From contig JAUHZT010000013.1 in assembly GCA_030425905.1 (NCBI GenBank), positions 1 through 40,633 on the forward strand: a DNA stretch of 40,633 nt, given 5' to 3'. This stretch comes from Gammaproteobacteria bacterium. Its GTDB lineage: Bacteria; Pseudomonadota; Gammaproteobacteria; Steroidobacterales; Woeseiaceae. Positions within the stretch are counted from its first letter, which is position 1; each line of letters begins with the position of its first letter. A model generated the notes under the pieces. That model saw nothing but the letters and a program-made list of their open reading frames with translations. It made no database searches and had not been told where the DNA came from. The translations under genes were made by a program, and so were the position numbers. Of the stretch, positions 1 through 8,779 are shown piece by piece.

Positions 1-2
1 AC

Positions 3-143
3 TGCGCCGGGTTCCTCTACGGCTGGGCCAACGAATGGACGTTGCAGGACTGCGCCAAACTCGGCACGCACTGCGCGACCCGGGTTATCCAGCAGGTTGG
101 TGCGCGCATCGAACCCGGACTGCTCGACAGTTACTCCGGGTAG
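3..143 (+). CDS. PfkB-family (adenosine kinase-like) carbohydrate/nucleoside kinase, C-terminal fragment (starts before window)
   Basis: Frame 3 reads CAGFLYGWANEWTLQDCAKLGTHCATRVIQQVGARIEPGLLDSYSG*, resembling the C-terminus of PfkB/adenosine kinase-like proteins. Confidence 0.6.
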   Translation, partial: CAGFLYGWANEWTLQDCAKLGTHCATRVIQQVGARIEPGLLDSYSG

Positions 144-212
144 GTACAGCCGCTGCCGCAGGCTGGCCATTTTACCCGCAGCAGCGCCTGCCAGGCTGCT
201 ACGTGTTGGACG

Positions 213-1082
213 TCAACTACCGATCGGATGCCAGGTCGTTTTGACTTCCTGGGTATCGCGGATCAGGTAAGGGCTTTCGCCTTCATCCGACATCCAGTCA
301 ATTTTTGGCCGCGCAATGACGCGCTTTATATTTTCTGCCGCCAGTGTTTGCACGCTGCGCGCCATCTTTCGACCATCACCTGGCCAGGCAATTGCGTTTA
401 CATCCATGTGCGAGGCGAACTGTTCCGTAAGCTCATCGCGAAAACCGGTCAGGATGTTAACCACGCCAGCCGGCACATCGGATGCGTGCAGCACTTCGGC
501 GAAACTGACAGCACTCAGCGGCAGGCTTTCGGAGGCTAATGCCACACAGGTATTGCCACCAACGATGGCTGGCGCAATGTAGGAAACGAGCCCGATCAAA
601 CCGCTGTCATCGGGTGCGATTATCGACACGACGCCTGTCGGTTCCAGTACCGAGAAATTGAAGTGCGCGGAACTGACCGGGTTAACCGAACTAAAAACCT
701 GCTGGTACTTGTCTGCCCAGCCAGCGTAATAAATCAGCCTGTCGACGGCGATCTCGACTTCCTTTCGCGCCTGTCGCTCGGTACGGCCCTGCAACTGCAA
801 TTCAGCGACGAACTGCTCGATGCGACCTTCAAGCATTTCGGCAATGCGGTACAGGATCTGGCCGCGCAAGTAAGCACTCGCACGCGCCCAGCCCGCCTGC
901 GCTTTGCGCGCCGCTACCACCGCATTGCGAAAATCCTTGCGGCTGCCTCGGCATACGTTGGCGATGACGGCGTCCTGCTTGTTCTTCAATGGGAAGTAAC
1001 GCCCTGACTCCGTACGCGGAAACTTGCCGTCGATGTAGATTTTGTAGGTTTTTGCAACCGACAGTCGATTCGCTGCTGCCAT
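213..1082 (-). CDS. Aldehyde dehydrogenase-family protein, truncated and lacking catalytic residues (probable pseudoenzyme)
   Basis: Start ATG at 1080-1082 overlaps the TAA of the upstream ALDH (TAATG). N-terminal ALDH homology (YKIYIDGKF...PAGVVNILTG); ends before the Cys-containing catalytic domain. Confidence 0.8.
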   Translation of the reverse strand: MAAANRLSVAKTYKIYIDGKFPRTESGRYFPLKNKQDAVIANVCRGSRKDFRNAVVAARKAQAGWARASAYLRGQILYRIAEMLEGRIEQFVAELQLQGRTERQARKEVEIAVDRLIYYAGWADKYQQVFSSVNPVSSAHFNFSVLEPTGVVSIIAPDDSGLIGLVSYIAPAIVGGNTCVALASESLPLSAVSFAEVLHASDVPAGVVNILTGFRDELTEQFASHMDVNAIAWPGDGRKMARSVQTLAAENIKRVIARPKIDWMSDEGESPYLIRDTQEVKTTWHPIGS

Positions 1083-2557
1083 TATCGCGCCCCCAGTTTC
1101 ACGTAAGCGTCGAGTCCGTGTAAACCACCTTCGCGACCAACGCCGGATTCCTTGTAACCGCCAAACGGTGAAGTCGGGTCGAATTTGTTGAACGTGTTTG
1201 CCCACACCACACCGGCACGCAAACCCTGGGTCATCTTGAAAATCTTGGCGCCCTTGTCAGTCCAGACACCGCCTGAGAGCCCATAAGGCGTGTTGTTCGC
1301 TTTGGCCAGCGCCTCGTCAAAGCTGCGGAACGTCTGGATAGCGAGCACGGGACCAAAAATCTCTTCCTGCACGACACGGTTCGACTGCGCCACTCCCGTG
1401 AAAATTGTCGGCCGGCACCAGTAGCCCTTCTTCGGCAAACGGCAGGCACTCTGGTGCATCTCACCGCCTTCTTCCTTGCCGATTTTCAGGTACGACTGGA
1501 TCTTCTCAAGCTGCATGGACGAATTGATCGCGCCGATATCAGTGTTCTTGTCGAGCGGATCGCCAACTATCAGCGTCTCCATCCGCTCCTTGAGTTTCGC
1601 CACGACCTCGTCGGCAACCGACTCCTGCACCAGCAGGCGTGAGCCCGCACAGCAGACATGCCCCTGGTTGAAGAAGATACCGTTGACGATGCCTTCAACG
1701 GCCTGGTCAATTGCGGCATCCGCAAACACAACGTTCGCCGCTTTGCCGCCGAGTTCGAGCGTGTATTTCTTGCGCGTGCCGGCCAGCGCGCGCTGGATGA
1801 TGCGCCCGACATTGGTCGACCCGGTAAATGCGATCTTGTCCACGCCCGGGTGGTTCACGATGGCGGCGCCAGTCTTGCCGGCACCGGTTACGATATTTAC
1901 GACGCCCGGCGGCAGACCGGCATCCGCAATTACTTCGGCCAGTTTGAGCGCCGTCAGCGGCGTGGTCTCGGCAGGCTTGAGCACCACTGTGTTACCCGTT
2001 GCCAGCGCCGGCGCAATTTTCCAGGCCGCCATGAGCAGTGGAAAATTCCACGGAATAATTTGTCCGGCCACGCCCAGCGGCTTCGCTCGCTGCCCTGGGA
2101 ACGCATAGTCGAGCTTGTCGGCCCAGCCTGCATAGTAGAAAAAATGTGCGGCAGCGAGCGGCACATCGATGTCGCGCGATTCACGGATAGGCTTGCCACC
2201 GTCGAGTGATTCGATGGCTGCAAATTCCCGTGCACGCTCCTGCATGATCCGCGCGATCCGGTAAATATACTTGCCACGCTCTTTGGCAGGCATGCGCGAC
2301 CAGACACCGCTATACGCAGCGCGCGCCGCCTTCACCGCGCGATCGACATCCGCTTCGCTGGCCTCGGCAACACGTGCCAGCTTCTGCTCATTCGCAGGGT
2401 TGATCGTGTCGAAGTAACGGCTGTTCTCGGGTGCGACAAACTCGCCACCGATAAACAGGCCATAACGCTTTTTGAGCGAAATGTGGTCAGTACTTTCCGG
2501 TGCCGGGTCGTAGGCCCAGCCACCATCAAAAGCCAGTTTGTTTTCGGGCGTCGCCAT
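1082..2557 (-). CDS. NAD(P)-dependent aldehyde dehydrogenase (full length)
   Basis: 491 aa; IIPWNFP, LKPAE, LELGGK and GHVCCAG motifs; directly downstream of deoC. Confidence 0.93.
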   Translation of the reverse strand: MATPENKLAFDGGWAYDPAPESTDHISLKKRYGLFIGGEFVAPENSRYFDTINPANEQKLARVAEASEADVDRAVKAARAAYSGVWSRMPAKERGKYIYRIARIMQERAREFAAIESLDGGKPIRESRDIDVPLAAAHFFYYAGWADKLDYAFPGQRAKPLGVAGQIIPWNFPLLMAAWKIAPALATGNTVVLKPAETTPLTALKLAEVIADAGLPPGVVNIVTGAGKTGAAIVNHPGVDKIAFTGSTNVGRIIQRALAGTRKKYTLELGGKAANVVFADAAIDQAVEGIVNGIFFNQGHVCCAGSRLLVQESVADEVVAKLKERMETLIVGDPLDKNTDIGAINSSMQLEKIQSYLKIGKEEGGEMHQSACRLPKKGYWCRPTIFTGVAQSNRVVQEEIFGPVLAIQTFRSFDEALAKANNTPYGLSGGVWTDKGAKIFKMTQGLRAGVVWANTFNKFDPTSPFGGYKESGVGREGGLHGLDAYVKLGAR

Positions 2558-2572
2558 AGTTAAGGGCCTGTC

Positions 2573-3499
2573 CTAATCTTTCGAAAAATAATCAGCCGAC
2601 TGGTAGAGCCCGGTCGACTGTTTCATGAGCTGCATGAGCACGTCATTCGCGAGCGAACTCGCACCAAACCGAAACCACTCCGGCGTCATCCACGCGTTGC
2701 CCAGCGTTTCGTGCAACATGACGAGATAATGAATGGCCAGCTTTGACGTCGAGATACCGCCGGCCGGCTTCATACCAACCATGCGACCTGTATCGCGATA
2801 GTAGTCTCGAATTGCTTGCAACATCACCAGCGTGACCTGCATGGTGGCCGCCGGCTGAACCTTGCCGGTCGATGTCTTGATAAAGTCAGCGCCGGCATGC
2901 ATCGCGAGCACGCTCGCACGACGTACCCGGTCGAGCGTGCCCAGCTCACCTGTCTCCAGGATCACCTTCAGGTGTGCGTCACCGCAAGCTTCTTTAACGG
3001 CAACGATCTCGTCGAAAACATAGCGGTAATTGCCCGCCAGGAACTCGCCGCGGGAGATAACCATATCGATTTCATCGGCACCCGCTGCAACTGCCGTGCG
3101 CGTATCTTCCAGTTTTACCTTGCGCGATGACATGCCACTTGGGAACGCCGTCGCCACGGAGGCAATTCTAATATCGTGTCCGGCAAGCGCTTCTTTCGCG
3201 ACGCTCACCATGTTGGGGTAGACACACACGGCCGCAACGTGCGGCAAACCCGGGTAGGCATCGTGCAGATGAATCGCCTTCTGGCACAACTGCCGCACTT
3301 TGCCCGCTGTGTCCTGGCCTTCCAGTGTGGTGAGGTCGATCATGCTCAGAATCAGCTTGAGCGCCTCGACCTTGGCAGACTTCTTGATCGACCGCGTCTG
3401 AAACCGGGCGACACGCTCGTTGACACCGACCTCATCGACGGCGGGTACGCATGACAGGTCAGGCAGGCGTCGCGCTTTCTTGACCGCTGCAACGCTCAT
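2573..3499 (-). CDS. deoC: Deoxyribose-phosphate aldolase
   Basis: 308 aa with [18 protein letters not shown] (Schiff-base Lys) and GMKPAGGI motifs; start overlaps the deoD stop. Confidence 0.93.
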   Translation of the reverse strand: MSVAAVKKARRLPDLSCVPAVDEVGVNERVARFQTRSIKKSAKVEALKLILSMIDLTTLEGQDTAGKVRQLCQKAIHLHDAYPGLPHVAAVCVYPNMVSVAKEALAGHDIRIASVATAFPSGMSSRKVKLEDTRTAVAAGADEIDMVISRGEFLAGNYRYVFDEIVAVKEACGDAHLKVILETGELGTLDRVRRASVLAMHAGADFIKTSTGKVQPAATMQVTLVMLQAIRDYYRDTGRMVGMKPAGGISTSKLAIHYLVMLHETLGNAWMTPEWFRFGASSLANDVLMQLMKQSTGLYQSADYFSKD

Positions 3500-4203
3500 G
3501 CGATCGCCGTGTCGAGTGCAACATCGATCATTTCATCGAAGGTCGTTGCGCGTTCGTCCGAGGTCAATGCCGCGCCGCTTGGAATATCGTCGCTTACTGT
3601 GCAGATGGCGAGCGCTTCAACGCCGTGCTCGGCAGCAATGGGAAAGATGCCGGCCGCCTCCATCTCAACACCGTAAATATTGTATTTGGCCATCGTCTCG
3701 AACATAGCCGGGTCCGGCGTGTAAAAAAGGTCGGCGGAAAAAATATTACCCACGTGATAACGAACATCGCGCGCCCTGGCAGCAGCAACGGCCTTTTGCA
3801 CGAGATCAAAACTCGCCAGTGCCGCGAGATCGTAGCCACCGAAACGCATCCGGTTCACATTCGAATCCGTGGAAGCTCCCTGGGCGATGATGATATCGCG
3901 CAATTTCACCTGCGGGTGCGAGGTGCCGCAGCTACCGACGCGCATCACACGTTTTACGCCATAGGACTCGATCAACTCGCTCGTATAAATCGAGGCAGAC
4001 GGTATCCCCATGCCGTGCGCCATCACCGAAATCGGCTGGCCTTTGTAGCTGCCGGTGAAACCCCACATATTGCGCACGTCAGTGACACGACGCGGGTTTT
4101 CAAACCAGTTATTAGCGATATATTCCGCGCGCAGCGGGTCGCCGGGCATCAGCACCGTCTCGGCGAAGTCGCCGGGTGCCGCATTCATGTGTTTGGTTGC
4201 CAT
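3496..4203 (-). CDS. deoD: Purine-nucleoside phosphorylase, DeoD type
   Basis: Likely start [40 protein letters not shown] and SDD motifs. Confidence 0.95.
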   Translation of the reverse strand: MATKHMNAAPGDFAETVLMPGDPLRAEYIANNWFENPRRVTDVRNMWGFTGSYKGQPISVMAHGMGIPSASIYTSELIESYGVKRVMRVGSCGTSHPQVKLRDIIIAQGASTDSNVNRMRFGGYDLAALASFDLVQKAVAAARARDVRYHVGNIFSADLFYTPDPAMFETMAKYNIYGVEMEAAGIFPIAAEHGVEALAICTVSDDIPSGAALTSDERATTFDEMIDVALDTAIA

Positions 4204-4213
4204 AGCTTTCTTT

Positions 4214-4243
4214 AATTTAGTGTGGCTTGAATTTAGTGTGGCT
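4214..4243. repeat. Two 14-bp perfect direct repeats (aatttagtgtggct) at 16-bp period in the deoD leader
   Basis: 4214-4227 and 4230-4243 are identical; 11 bp upstream of the deoD start codon on the minus strand. Confidence 0.85.
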
Positions 4244-4261
4244 AGTGAAATTGCGCTGTAG

Positions 4262-5023
4262 TCACCATCGAGACTGTGCAGACATGCCGCCGTCCACAAC
4301 CAGGTTCGCGCCCGAAATCCAGCGCGCAGCGGGACTCAGCAGGAACAATACCGCGTCGGCAACGTCGTTGGGAACCCCGAGCCGACCCAGCGGCGCCCGG
4401 TTCTGCCAGCGCTCCACCCCTTGCGGCCATTCATCACCCAGGCCCGGCCGATCGATCAGGCCCGGCGACACGGCGTTGACGCGAATACTGTCGCCACCGT
4501 ATTCAAGCGCAGCGGCACGCGTAAACATCAACACGCCCGCTTTGCTGCTCGCATAGTGTGCGTGCCCAACGGCCGGGTCCAGGCCCTCAATTGACGCAAT
4601 ATTGACAATGGCCCCACCCAGCGACTGGCGGCGCCAGGACTTCGCCGCCTGCTGGGTCACGAGGAACGCACTGTCGAGTGTGGCTTGCTGCATCCTGCGC
4701 CAGTCATCCAGCGAGAGTCCGGGCAGGCCGTGGAGGTGCTGCGCAGCGGCATTGTTGACGACACCGTGCGGGCGAATGTGCTCGAATAACGCGACCACAG
4801 CGGCTTCATCGCGCAGGTCGGCACGCACAACGTCGCCGCGCCCGAGTGATTCGATCAACGCCTCGGCCGCCGCGAAATTGCGATGGCAATGCGCAATGAT
4901 CGTAGCGCCAGCCTCGTGCAAGCGCCTGGCGATACCCTGGCCGATATTGCCACTCGCGCCGGTCAGCAAAATCGACTGGCCTTCGAGATCGAGCAATTGA
5001 CTGACTGCCGGTACCGTGTGCAT
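4262..5023 (-). CDS. SDR family NAD(P)-dependent oxidoreductase
   Basis: [10 protein letters not shown] Rossmann motif, NNAA, YASSK active site, C-terminal VDGGMS. Confidence 0.9.
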   Translation of the reverse strand: MHTVPAVSQLLDLEGQSILLTGASGNIGQGIARRLHEAGATIIAHCHRNFAAAEALIESLGRGDVVRADLRDEAAVVALFEHIRPHGVVNNAAAQHLHGLPGLSLDDWRRMQQATLDSAFLVTQQAAKSWRRQSLGGAIVNIASIEGLDPAVGHAHYASSKAGVLMFTRAAALEYGGDSIRVNAVSPGLIDRPGLGDEWPQGVERWQNRAPLGRLGVPNDVADAVLFLLSPAARWISGANLVVDGGMSAQSRW

Positions 5024-5043
5024 TGCGTTATGGTTGCCCCCGT

Positions 5044-5397
5044 ATGAATAAATCAAGCAATACCGATAGCGAATTCTGGACCCTCGAGCGCTGTTTCATA
5101 CGCGAACTGCTCAATGCCGCCACCTGCCCGGAAGTCTCGCTGGCCCGAACTCGCGTTGAGCCCGGCGTTCGCACCCAGTTGCACAGCTTATCGGTCCTCG
5201 AATGGTACGTCATCGAGGCCGGCGAAGGCCTGATGAAAGTGGGCGACGAGCCCGCGTACCCGGTCAGTGCCGGCGACACTGTCCGCATACCGGTCGGCAC
5301 GGCGCAACAAATCACTAACACCGGAACCGCCGATTTGTTGTTTTTTTGCATCTGCGTGCCGCGCTTTACACCAGACGCCTACACAGCGCTGGAATAG
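5044..5397 (+). CDS. Cupin-domain protein
   Basis: Cupin pattern LEWYVIEAGEGLMKVGDEPAYPVSAGDTVRIPVGTAQQITNTG. Confidence 0.85.
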   Translation: MNKSSNTDSEFWTLERCFIRELLNAATCPEVSLARTRVEPGVRTQLHSLSVLEWYVIEAGEGLMKVGDEPAYPVSAGDTVRIPVGTAQQITNTGTADLLFFCICVPRFTPDAYTALE

Positions 5398-5465
5398 CAG
5401 TGGCCGATGGGTGACGGTATACTCCGCGCTTGCATTTCCGCCCGCAAACGATCAGGAGAATCACC

Positions 5466-7805
5466 ATGTGTGGCCAGAACCCAACAAATTCACGCCGCGC
5501 CGCCCGCGCGCTGACGCTGGCTGTCGGCACACTTGCCTTTGGCATGAGCGGTGCGCCTCTTAAGGCGCAGACAGGCGGCGTACTTGAAGAAATAACCGTC
5601 ACCGCGCAAAAGCGTGAAGAATCACTGCAGGACGTGCCTATTTCAGTCGCCACCCTGTCAGGCGAGCGTCTCAATGTGCTGTTTTCAGGCAGCGAGGATA
5701 TTCTGGCGTTGTCCGGCCGCATTCCCGGTTTGTACGCCGAGTCGTCAAACGGCCGTGCGGCACCGCGCTTTTACCTGCGCGGCCTTGGCAATATCGACTT
5801 CGATCTCGCCGCCTCGCAGCCTGTGTCGGTCATCATGGACGACGTCGTCATGGAAAATGTCGTCCTGAAAAGCTTCCCGCTGTTCGACATGCAGAACGTG
5901 GAAGTGATTCGTGGCCCGCAAGGCACCTTGTTCGGCCGCAACACGACCGCCGGTATCATCAAGGTGAACACCAGGCGGCCGACGCACGAGACAACGGGCT
6001 ACGTCAAAGGCTCCTGGGCCACTTTCGATACAATCAATCTTGAGGGTGCGATCGGCGGCAGCCTGATCGAAGATACGCTCGCCGCCCGGGTATCTGTACT
6101 GCAACGCTCCCGCGACGAATGGATCACCAACGGCCACACCGGCGAAAAATCGCTGGGCGATTACGACGAGACCGCGGGACGTGCGCAACTGTTGTGGACA
6201 CCGAGCGACTCGTTCAGCGCACTGCTTTCATTCCAGTCGCGCAATCTCGACGGCACGTCATCGATCTTCCGGGCGAATGTTTTCACGACCGGCTCGGCTT
6301 CACTGAATCAGAACTACGACCGTGAAACTGTGTATTACGATGGCGGCGACAACAACCCGCAGGGTTACGACTCGCAGGGCACCACGCTGAACCTGCAATG
6401 GGACTTTGACCACGCCACGGTTTCCTCAATTACTTCCTGGCAGGAAGCAGAAGGCTTCAGCCGCGGTGACATTGACGCCGGCGTCATCGATTTCACGCAG
6501 TCGGTGCAGGTTCCCTCGGGTATTACTTTCGATCCGAACGCGCTGGTATTCGGCGTTCCGGCGTTAACCTTCCCGGGCACGATCACGGTTGATTCGGTCA
6601 CCCAGGACGGCGCAGACACCGATCAGTTCACGCAGGAGTTCCGGATTGCGAGCCAGAATGACGGTCGTTTCAACTGGCAGATTGGTGCGTTCTACTTTGA
6701 TTCCGACCTGACCGTGACAACCGAATCGTTTGCCTCGTTTGGTTTTGTGCCCGGCTCCAGGCAAGACACCGTTATCAAGCAGACCAACAAGACCTGGGCA
6801 GTGTTTGGCCAGAGCTCATTTGACCTGACCGACACCTTCACGGTGACCGCGGGTGTGCGTTACACCGACGATGAAAAAGACTTCGAAGTGCTGCAGTTCG
6901 GGCAGCTCTGGCTCGACATCGGTATTCCAACCTTTATTGCCGGCCCGATTCACGCTGAAGATGACCAGACGAGCTGGGAGCTGAGTGCCAATTGGGCGCT
7001 TTCAGACACTTCTAGCTTGTACGGTCGTTACTCGACGGGCTTTCGTGCACAAACCATTCAGGGTCGCGACGTCGCGTTCCTGGAAACACCCAGTGTTGCC
7101 GCGCCCGAGACCATCGATTCGATTGAGGCAGGCTGGAAAGCCACCTTGTTTAACAACCGTATGCGCCTGAATGCCGCGCTGTTCATGTACGAGGTCGATG
7201 ACATGCAGCTATCCGTTATCGGCGGCGCTGCGAACGTTAACCAGGTTATCAACGCCGACAAGGGCGAAGCCGTTGGCTTCGAACTGGATGCCGAATGGCT
7301 GATCACGGAAAACCTCCTCGTCACGGCGGGCGCAAGCTGGAACGACACCGAGATCAAGGACCGCACACTCTCTACAGTGCCTTGCGGCTCCGGCCAGTGC
7401 ACACCGCTCGACCCGGTCGACCCGACGGACGGTACAGGTAGTCGCGTATTGCTCGACGGCAACCCGTTCCCGCGCGCGCCGGAAACAACCTACAACCTGA
7501 CCATCCAGTACACGGCAGAACTGGGCAATGCGTCGGAAATGTATTTCATGACCGACTGGGCTTACACCGGCAAGATCAACATGCCACTGTACGAAGCCGT
7601 GGAGTTCAAGACTGACGGTCAGTTCGAAGGTGGCCTGCGCGTTGGCTACCGCAACCTCGACACGGGTTGGGACATCGCCCTGTTCGGTCGCAACATCACC
7701 GATGAGCACAACGTGCTCGGCTTCGTCGACTTCAGTAACAACACCGGCTTTGTGAACGAGCCGCGTATCTGGGGTATCGAAGCAGGCTACAAATTCGGCG
7801 AATAA
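5466..7805 (+). CDS. TonB-dependent receptor
   Basis: Signal peptide then GGVLEEITVTAQKREESLQDVPISVATLSGERL plug and NVEVIRGPQGTLFGRNTTAGIIKVNTRRP; aggagaatcacc precedes ATG; C-terminal Y-K-F-like end. Confidence 0.93.
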   Translation: MCGQNPTNSRRAARALTLAVGTLAFGMSGAPLKAQTGGVLEEITVTAQKREESLQDVPISVATLSGERLNVLFSGSEDILALSGRIPGLYAESSNGRAAPRFYLRGLGNIDFDLAASQPVSVIMDDVVMENVVLKSFPLFDMQNVEVIRGPQGTLFGRNTTAGIIKVNTRRPTHETTGYVKGSWATFDTINLEGAIGGSLIEDTLAARVSVLQRSRDEWITNGHTGEKSLGDYDETAGRAQLLWTPSDSFSALLSFQSRNLDGTSSIFRANVFTTGSASLNQNYDRETVYYDGGDNNPQGYDSQGTTLNLQWDFDHATVSSITSWQEAEGFSRGDIDAGVIDFTQSVQVPSGITFDPNALVFGVPALTFPGTITVDSVTQDGADTDQFTQEFRIASQNDGRFNWQIGAFYFDSDLTVTTESFASFGFVPGSRQDTVIKQTNKTWAVFGQSSFDLTDTFTVTAGVRYTDDEKDFEVLQFGQLWLDIGIPTFIAGPIHAEDDQTSWELSANWALSDTSSLYGRYSTGFRAQTIQGRDVAFLETPSVAAPETIDSIEAGWKATLFNNRMRLNAALFMYEVDDMQLSVIGGAANVNQVINADKGEAVGFELDAEWLITENLLVTAGASWNDTEIKDRTLSTVPCGSGQCTPLDPVDPTDGTGSRVLLDGNPFPRAPETTYNLTIQYTAELGNASEMYFMTDWAYTGKINMPLYEAVEFKTDGQFEGGLRVGYRNLDTGWDIALFGRNITDEHNVLGFVDFSNNTGFVNEPRIWGIEAGYKFGE

Positions 7806-8779
7806 TGCAGCCTTTTTCGAGTCGCAAAATGAAGCCCGGCCACTGGTCGGGCTTTTTTGTGTGCGGTTTGTTCACGCTGGCTGCTAGCGGCTGCGGTGAC
7901 GCACCCGCCAACGCGGCCAGCAGCGCCGGTCGCCCGGTACAACGTATCGACGCCGGCCGACTCGAAAACAAGGACATCGACGAGGCCAGCGGACTGGCCT
8001 GGTCGGCGCGCCAGGACGACCTGCTCTGGACCCACAATGACAGTGGTGACAAGGCAAGACTGTATGCCCTCGGCATGCACGGTGAGGCACGCGGCCGCAT
8101 CAAACTGAAGAATGCCGATAACCGGGACTGGGAGGACATGGCGTCGTTCACACTCGACGGCGAACCCTACCTGCTGGTCGCGGATATTGGCGACAACGAG
8201 AGCAAGCGCGAGTACCTGACGCTTTACGTGATTGCCGAACCGGATCTCAGCCGTGACAGCAAAGTGTCGCTCGAACCGGCATGGCGCATCAATTTCAGTT
8301 ACCCCGAAGGGCCCCGCGACGCAGAAGCCGTTGCCGTCGACACCGAACGCCGCCGTGTGCTGATTATTAGCAAACGGGACCTGCCCGCACGCCTGTACGA
8401 AGTGCCGCTGCAACCGCTAAGCGACGACATCGTGCTCGCCGAACGGGGGCCCGACCTGCGAACGCTGCCACCGCCGAGACGTAACGACGTTGCGACCGCC
8501 CCGATGTCGAAAGACTGGCACTGGCAGCCGACGGCCATGGACATTGCCCACGACGGCGAAACCCTGATCGTGATGACCTACAGCGCTATCTACTATTTTC
8601 CGCGGGCTGACAGCCCGGACTGGTCGCACGCTCTGCAGCGGCCACCGCTGGCGCTTAAGCTGCACAAGCTGCCCAACGCCGAAGCCGCCGCACTCAGCCC
8701 CAATGGCCAGAGCATTGTAGTCACCGTGGAGAAAAAGCATGCTCCGCTGCTGCGTATCGACTTTAAGGACCGCCCCTGA
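7805..8779 (+). CDS. Beta-propeller-like (esterase-like/SdiA-regulated-like) lipoprotein
   Basis: Signal sequence MKPGHWSGFFVCGLFTLAASGC (lipobox); start at 7805 or more likely 7829. IDEASGLAW...LLWTHNDSGD...RDWEDMA...VADIGDN repeats suggest a propeller. Confidence 0.65.
   Translation: MQPFSSRKMKPGHWSGFFVCGLFTLAASGCGDAPANAASSAGRPVQRIDAGRLENKDIDEASGLAWSARQDDLLWTHNDSGDKARLYALGMHGEARGRIKLKNADNRDWEDMASFTLDGEPYLLVADIGDNESKREYLTLYVIAEPDLSRDSKVSLEPAWRINFSYPEGPRDAEAVAVDTERRRVLIISKRDLPARLYEVPLQPLSDDIVLAERGPDLRTLPPPRRNDVATAPMSKDWHWQPTAMDIAHDGETLIVMTYSAIYYFPRADSPDWSHALQRPPLALKLHKLPNAEAAALSPNGQSIVVTVEKKHAPLLRIDFKDRP
7833..7857 (+). terminator. Putative intrinsic terminator of the TonB receptor gene
   Basis: gcccggcc-act-ggtcgggc stem-loop (one G-T wobble) followed by tttttt; lies inside the N-terminal codons of the next ORF. 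Confidence 0.7.

Noticed and set aside
213-1205. Longer start (330 aa) for the short ALDH ORF, and the idea that it is simply frameshifted
   Set aside because: The extension lies in the upstream ALDH's C-terminus in another frame; MAAANRLS with TAATG coupling fits better. Positions 1-212 encode the end of a plus-strand kinase, leaving no room for a shifted catalytic domain.
1476-2209. Long antisense ORFs (e.g. 210 aa, 183 aa) opposite the ALDH gene
   Set aside because: Typical GC-rich shadow ORFs with compositionally odd translations and no recognisable domain; same reasoning applies to other antisense ORFs across deoA, ccoI, ccoG, ccoN, typA and deoB.
4214-4243. CRISPR or longer tandem array
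   Set aside because: Only two 14-bp units with 2-bp spacing; no further copies nearby.
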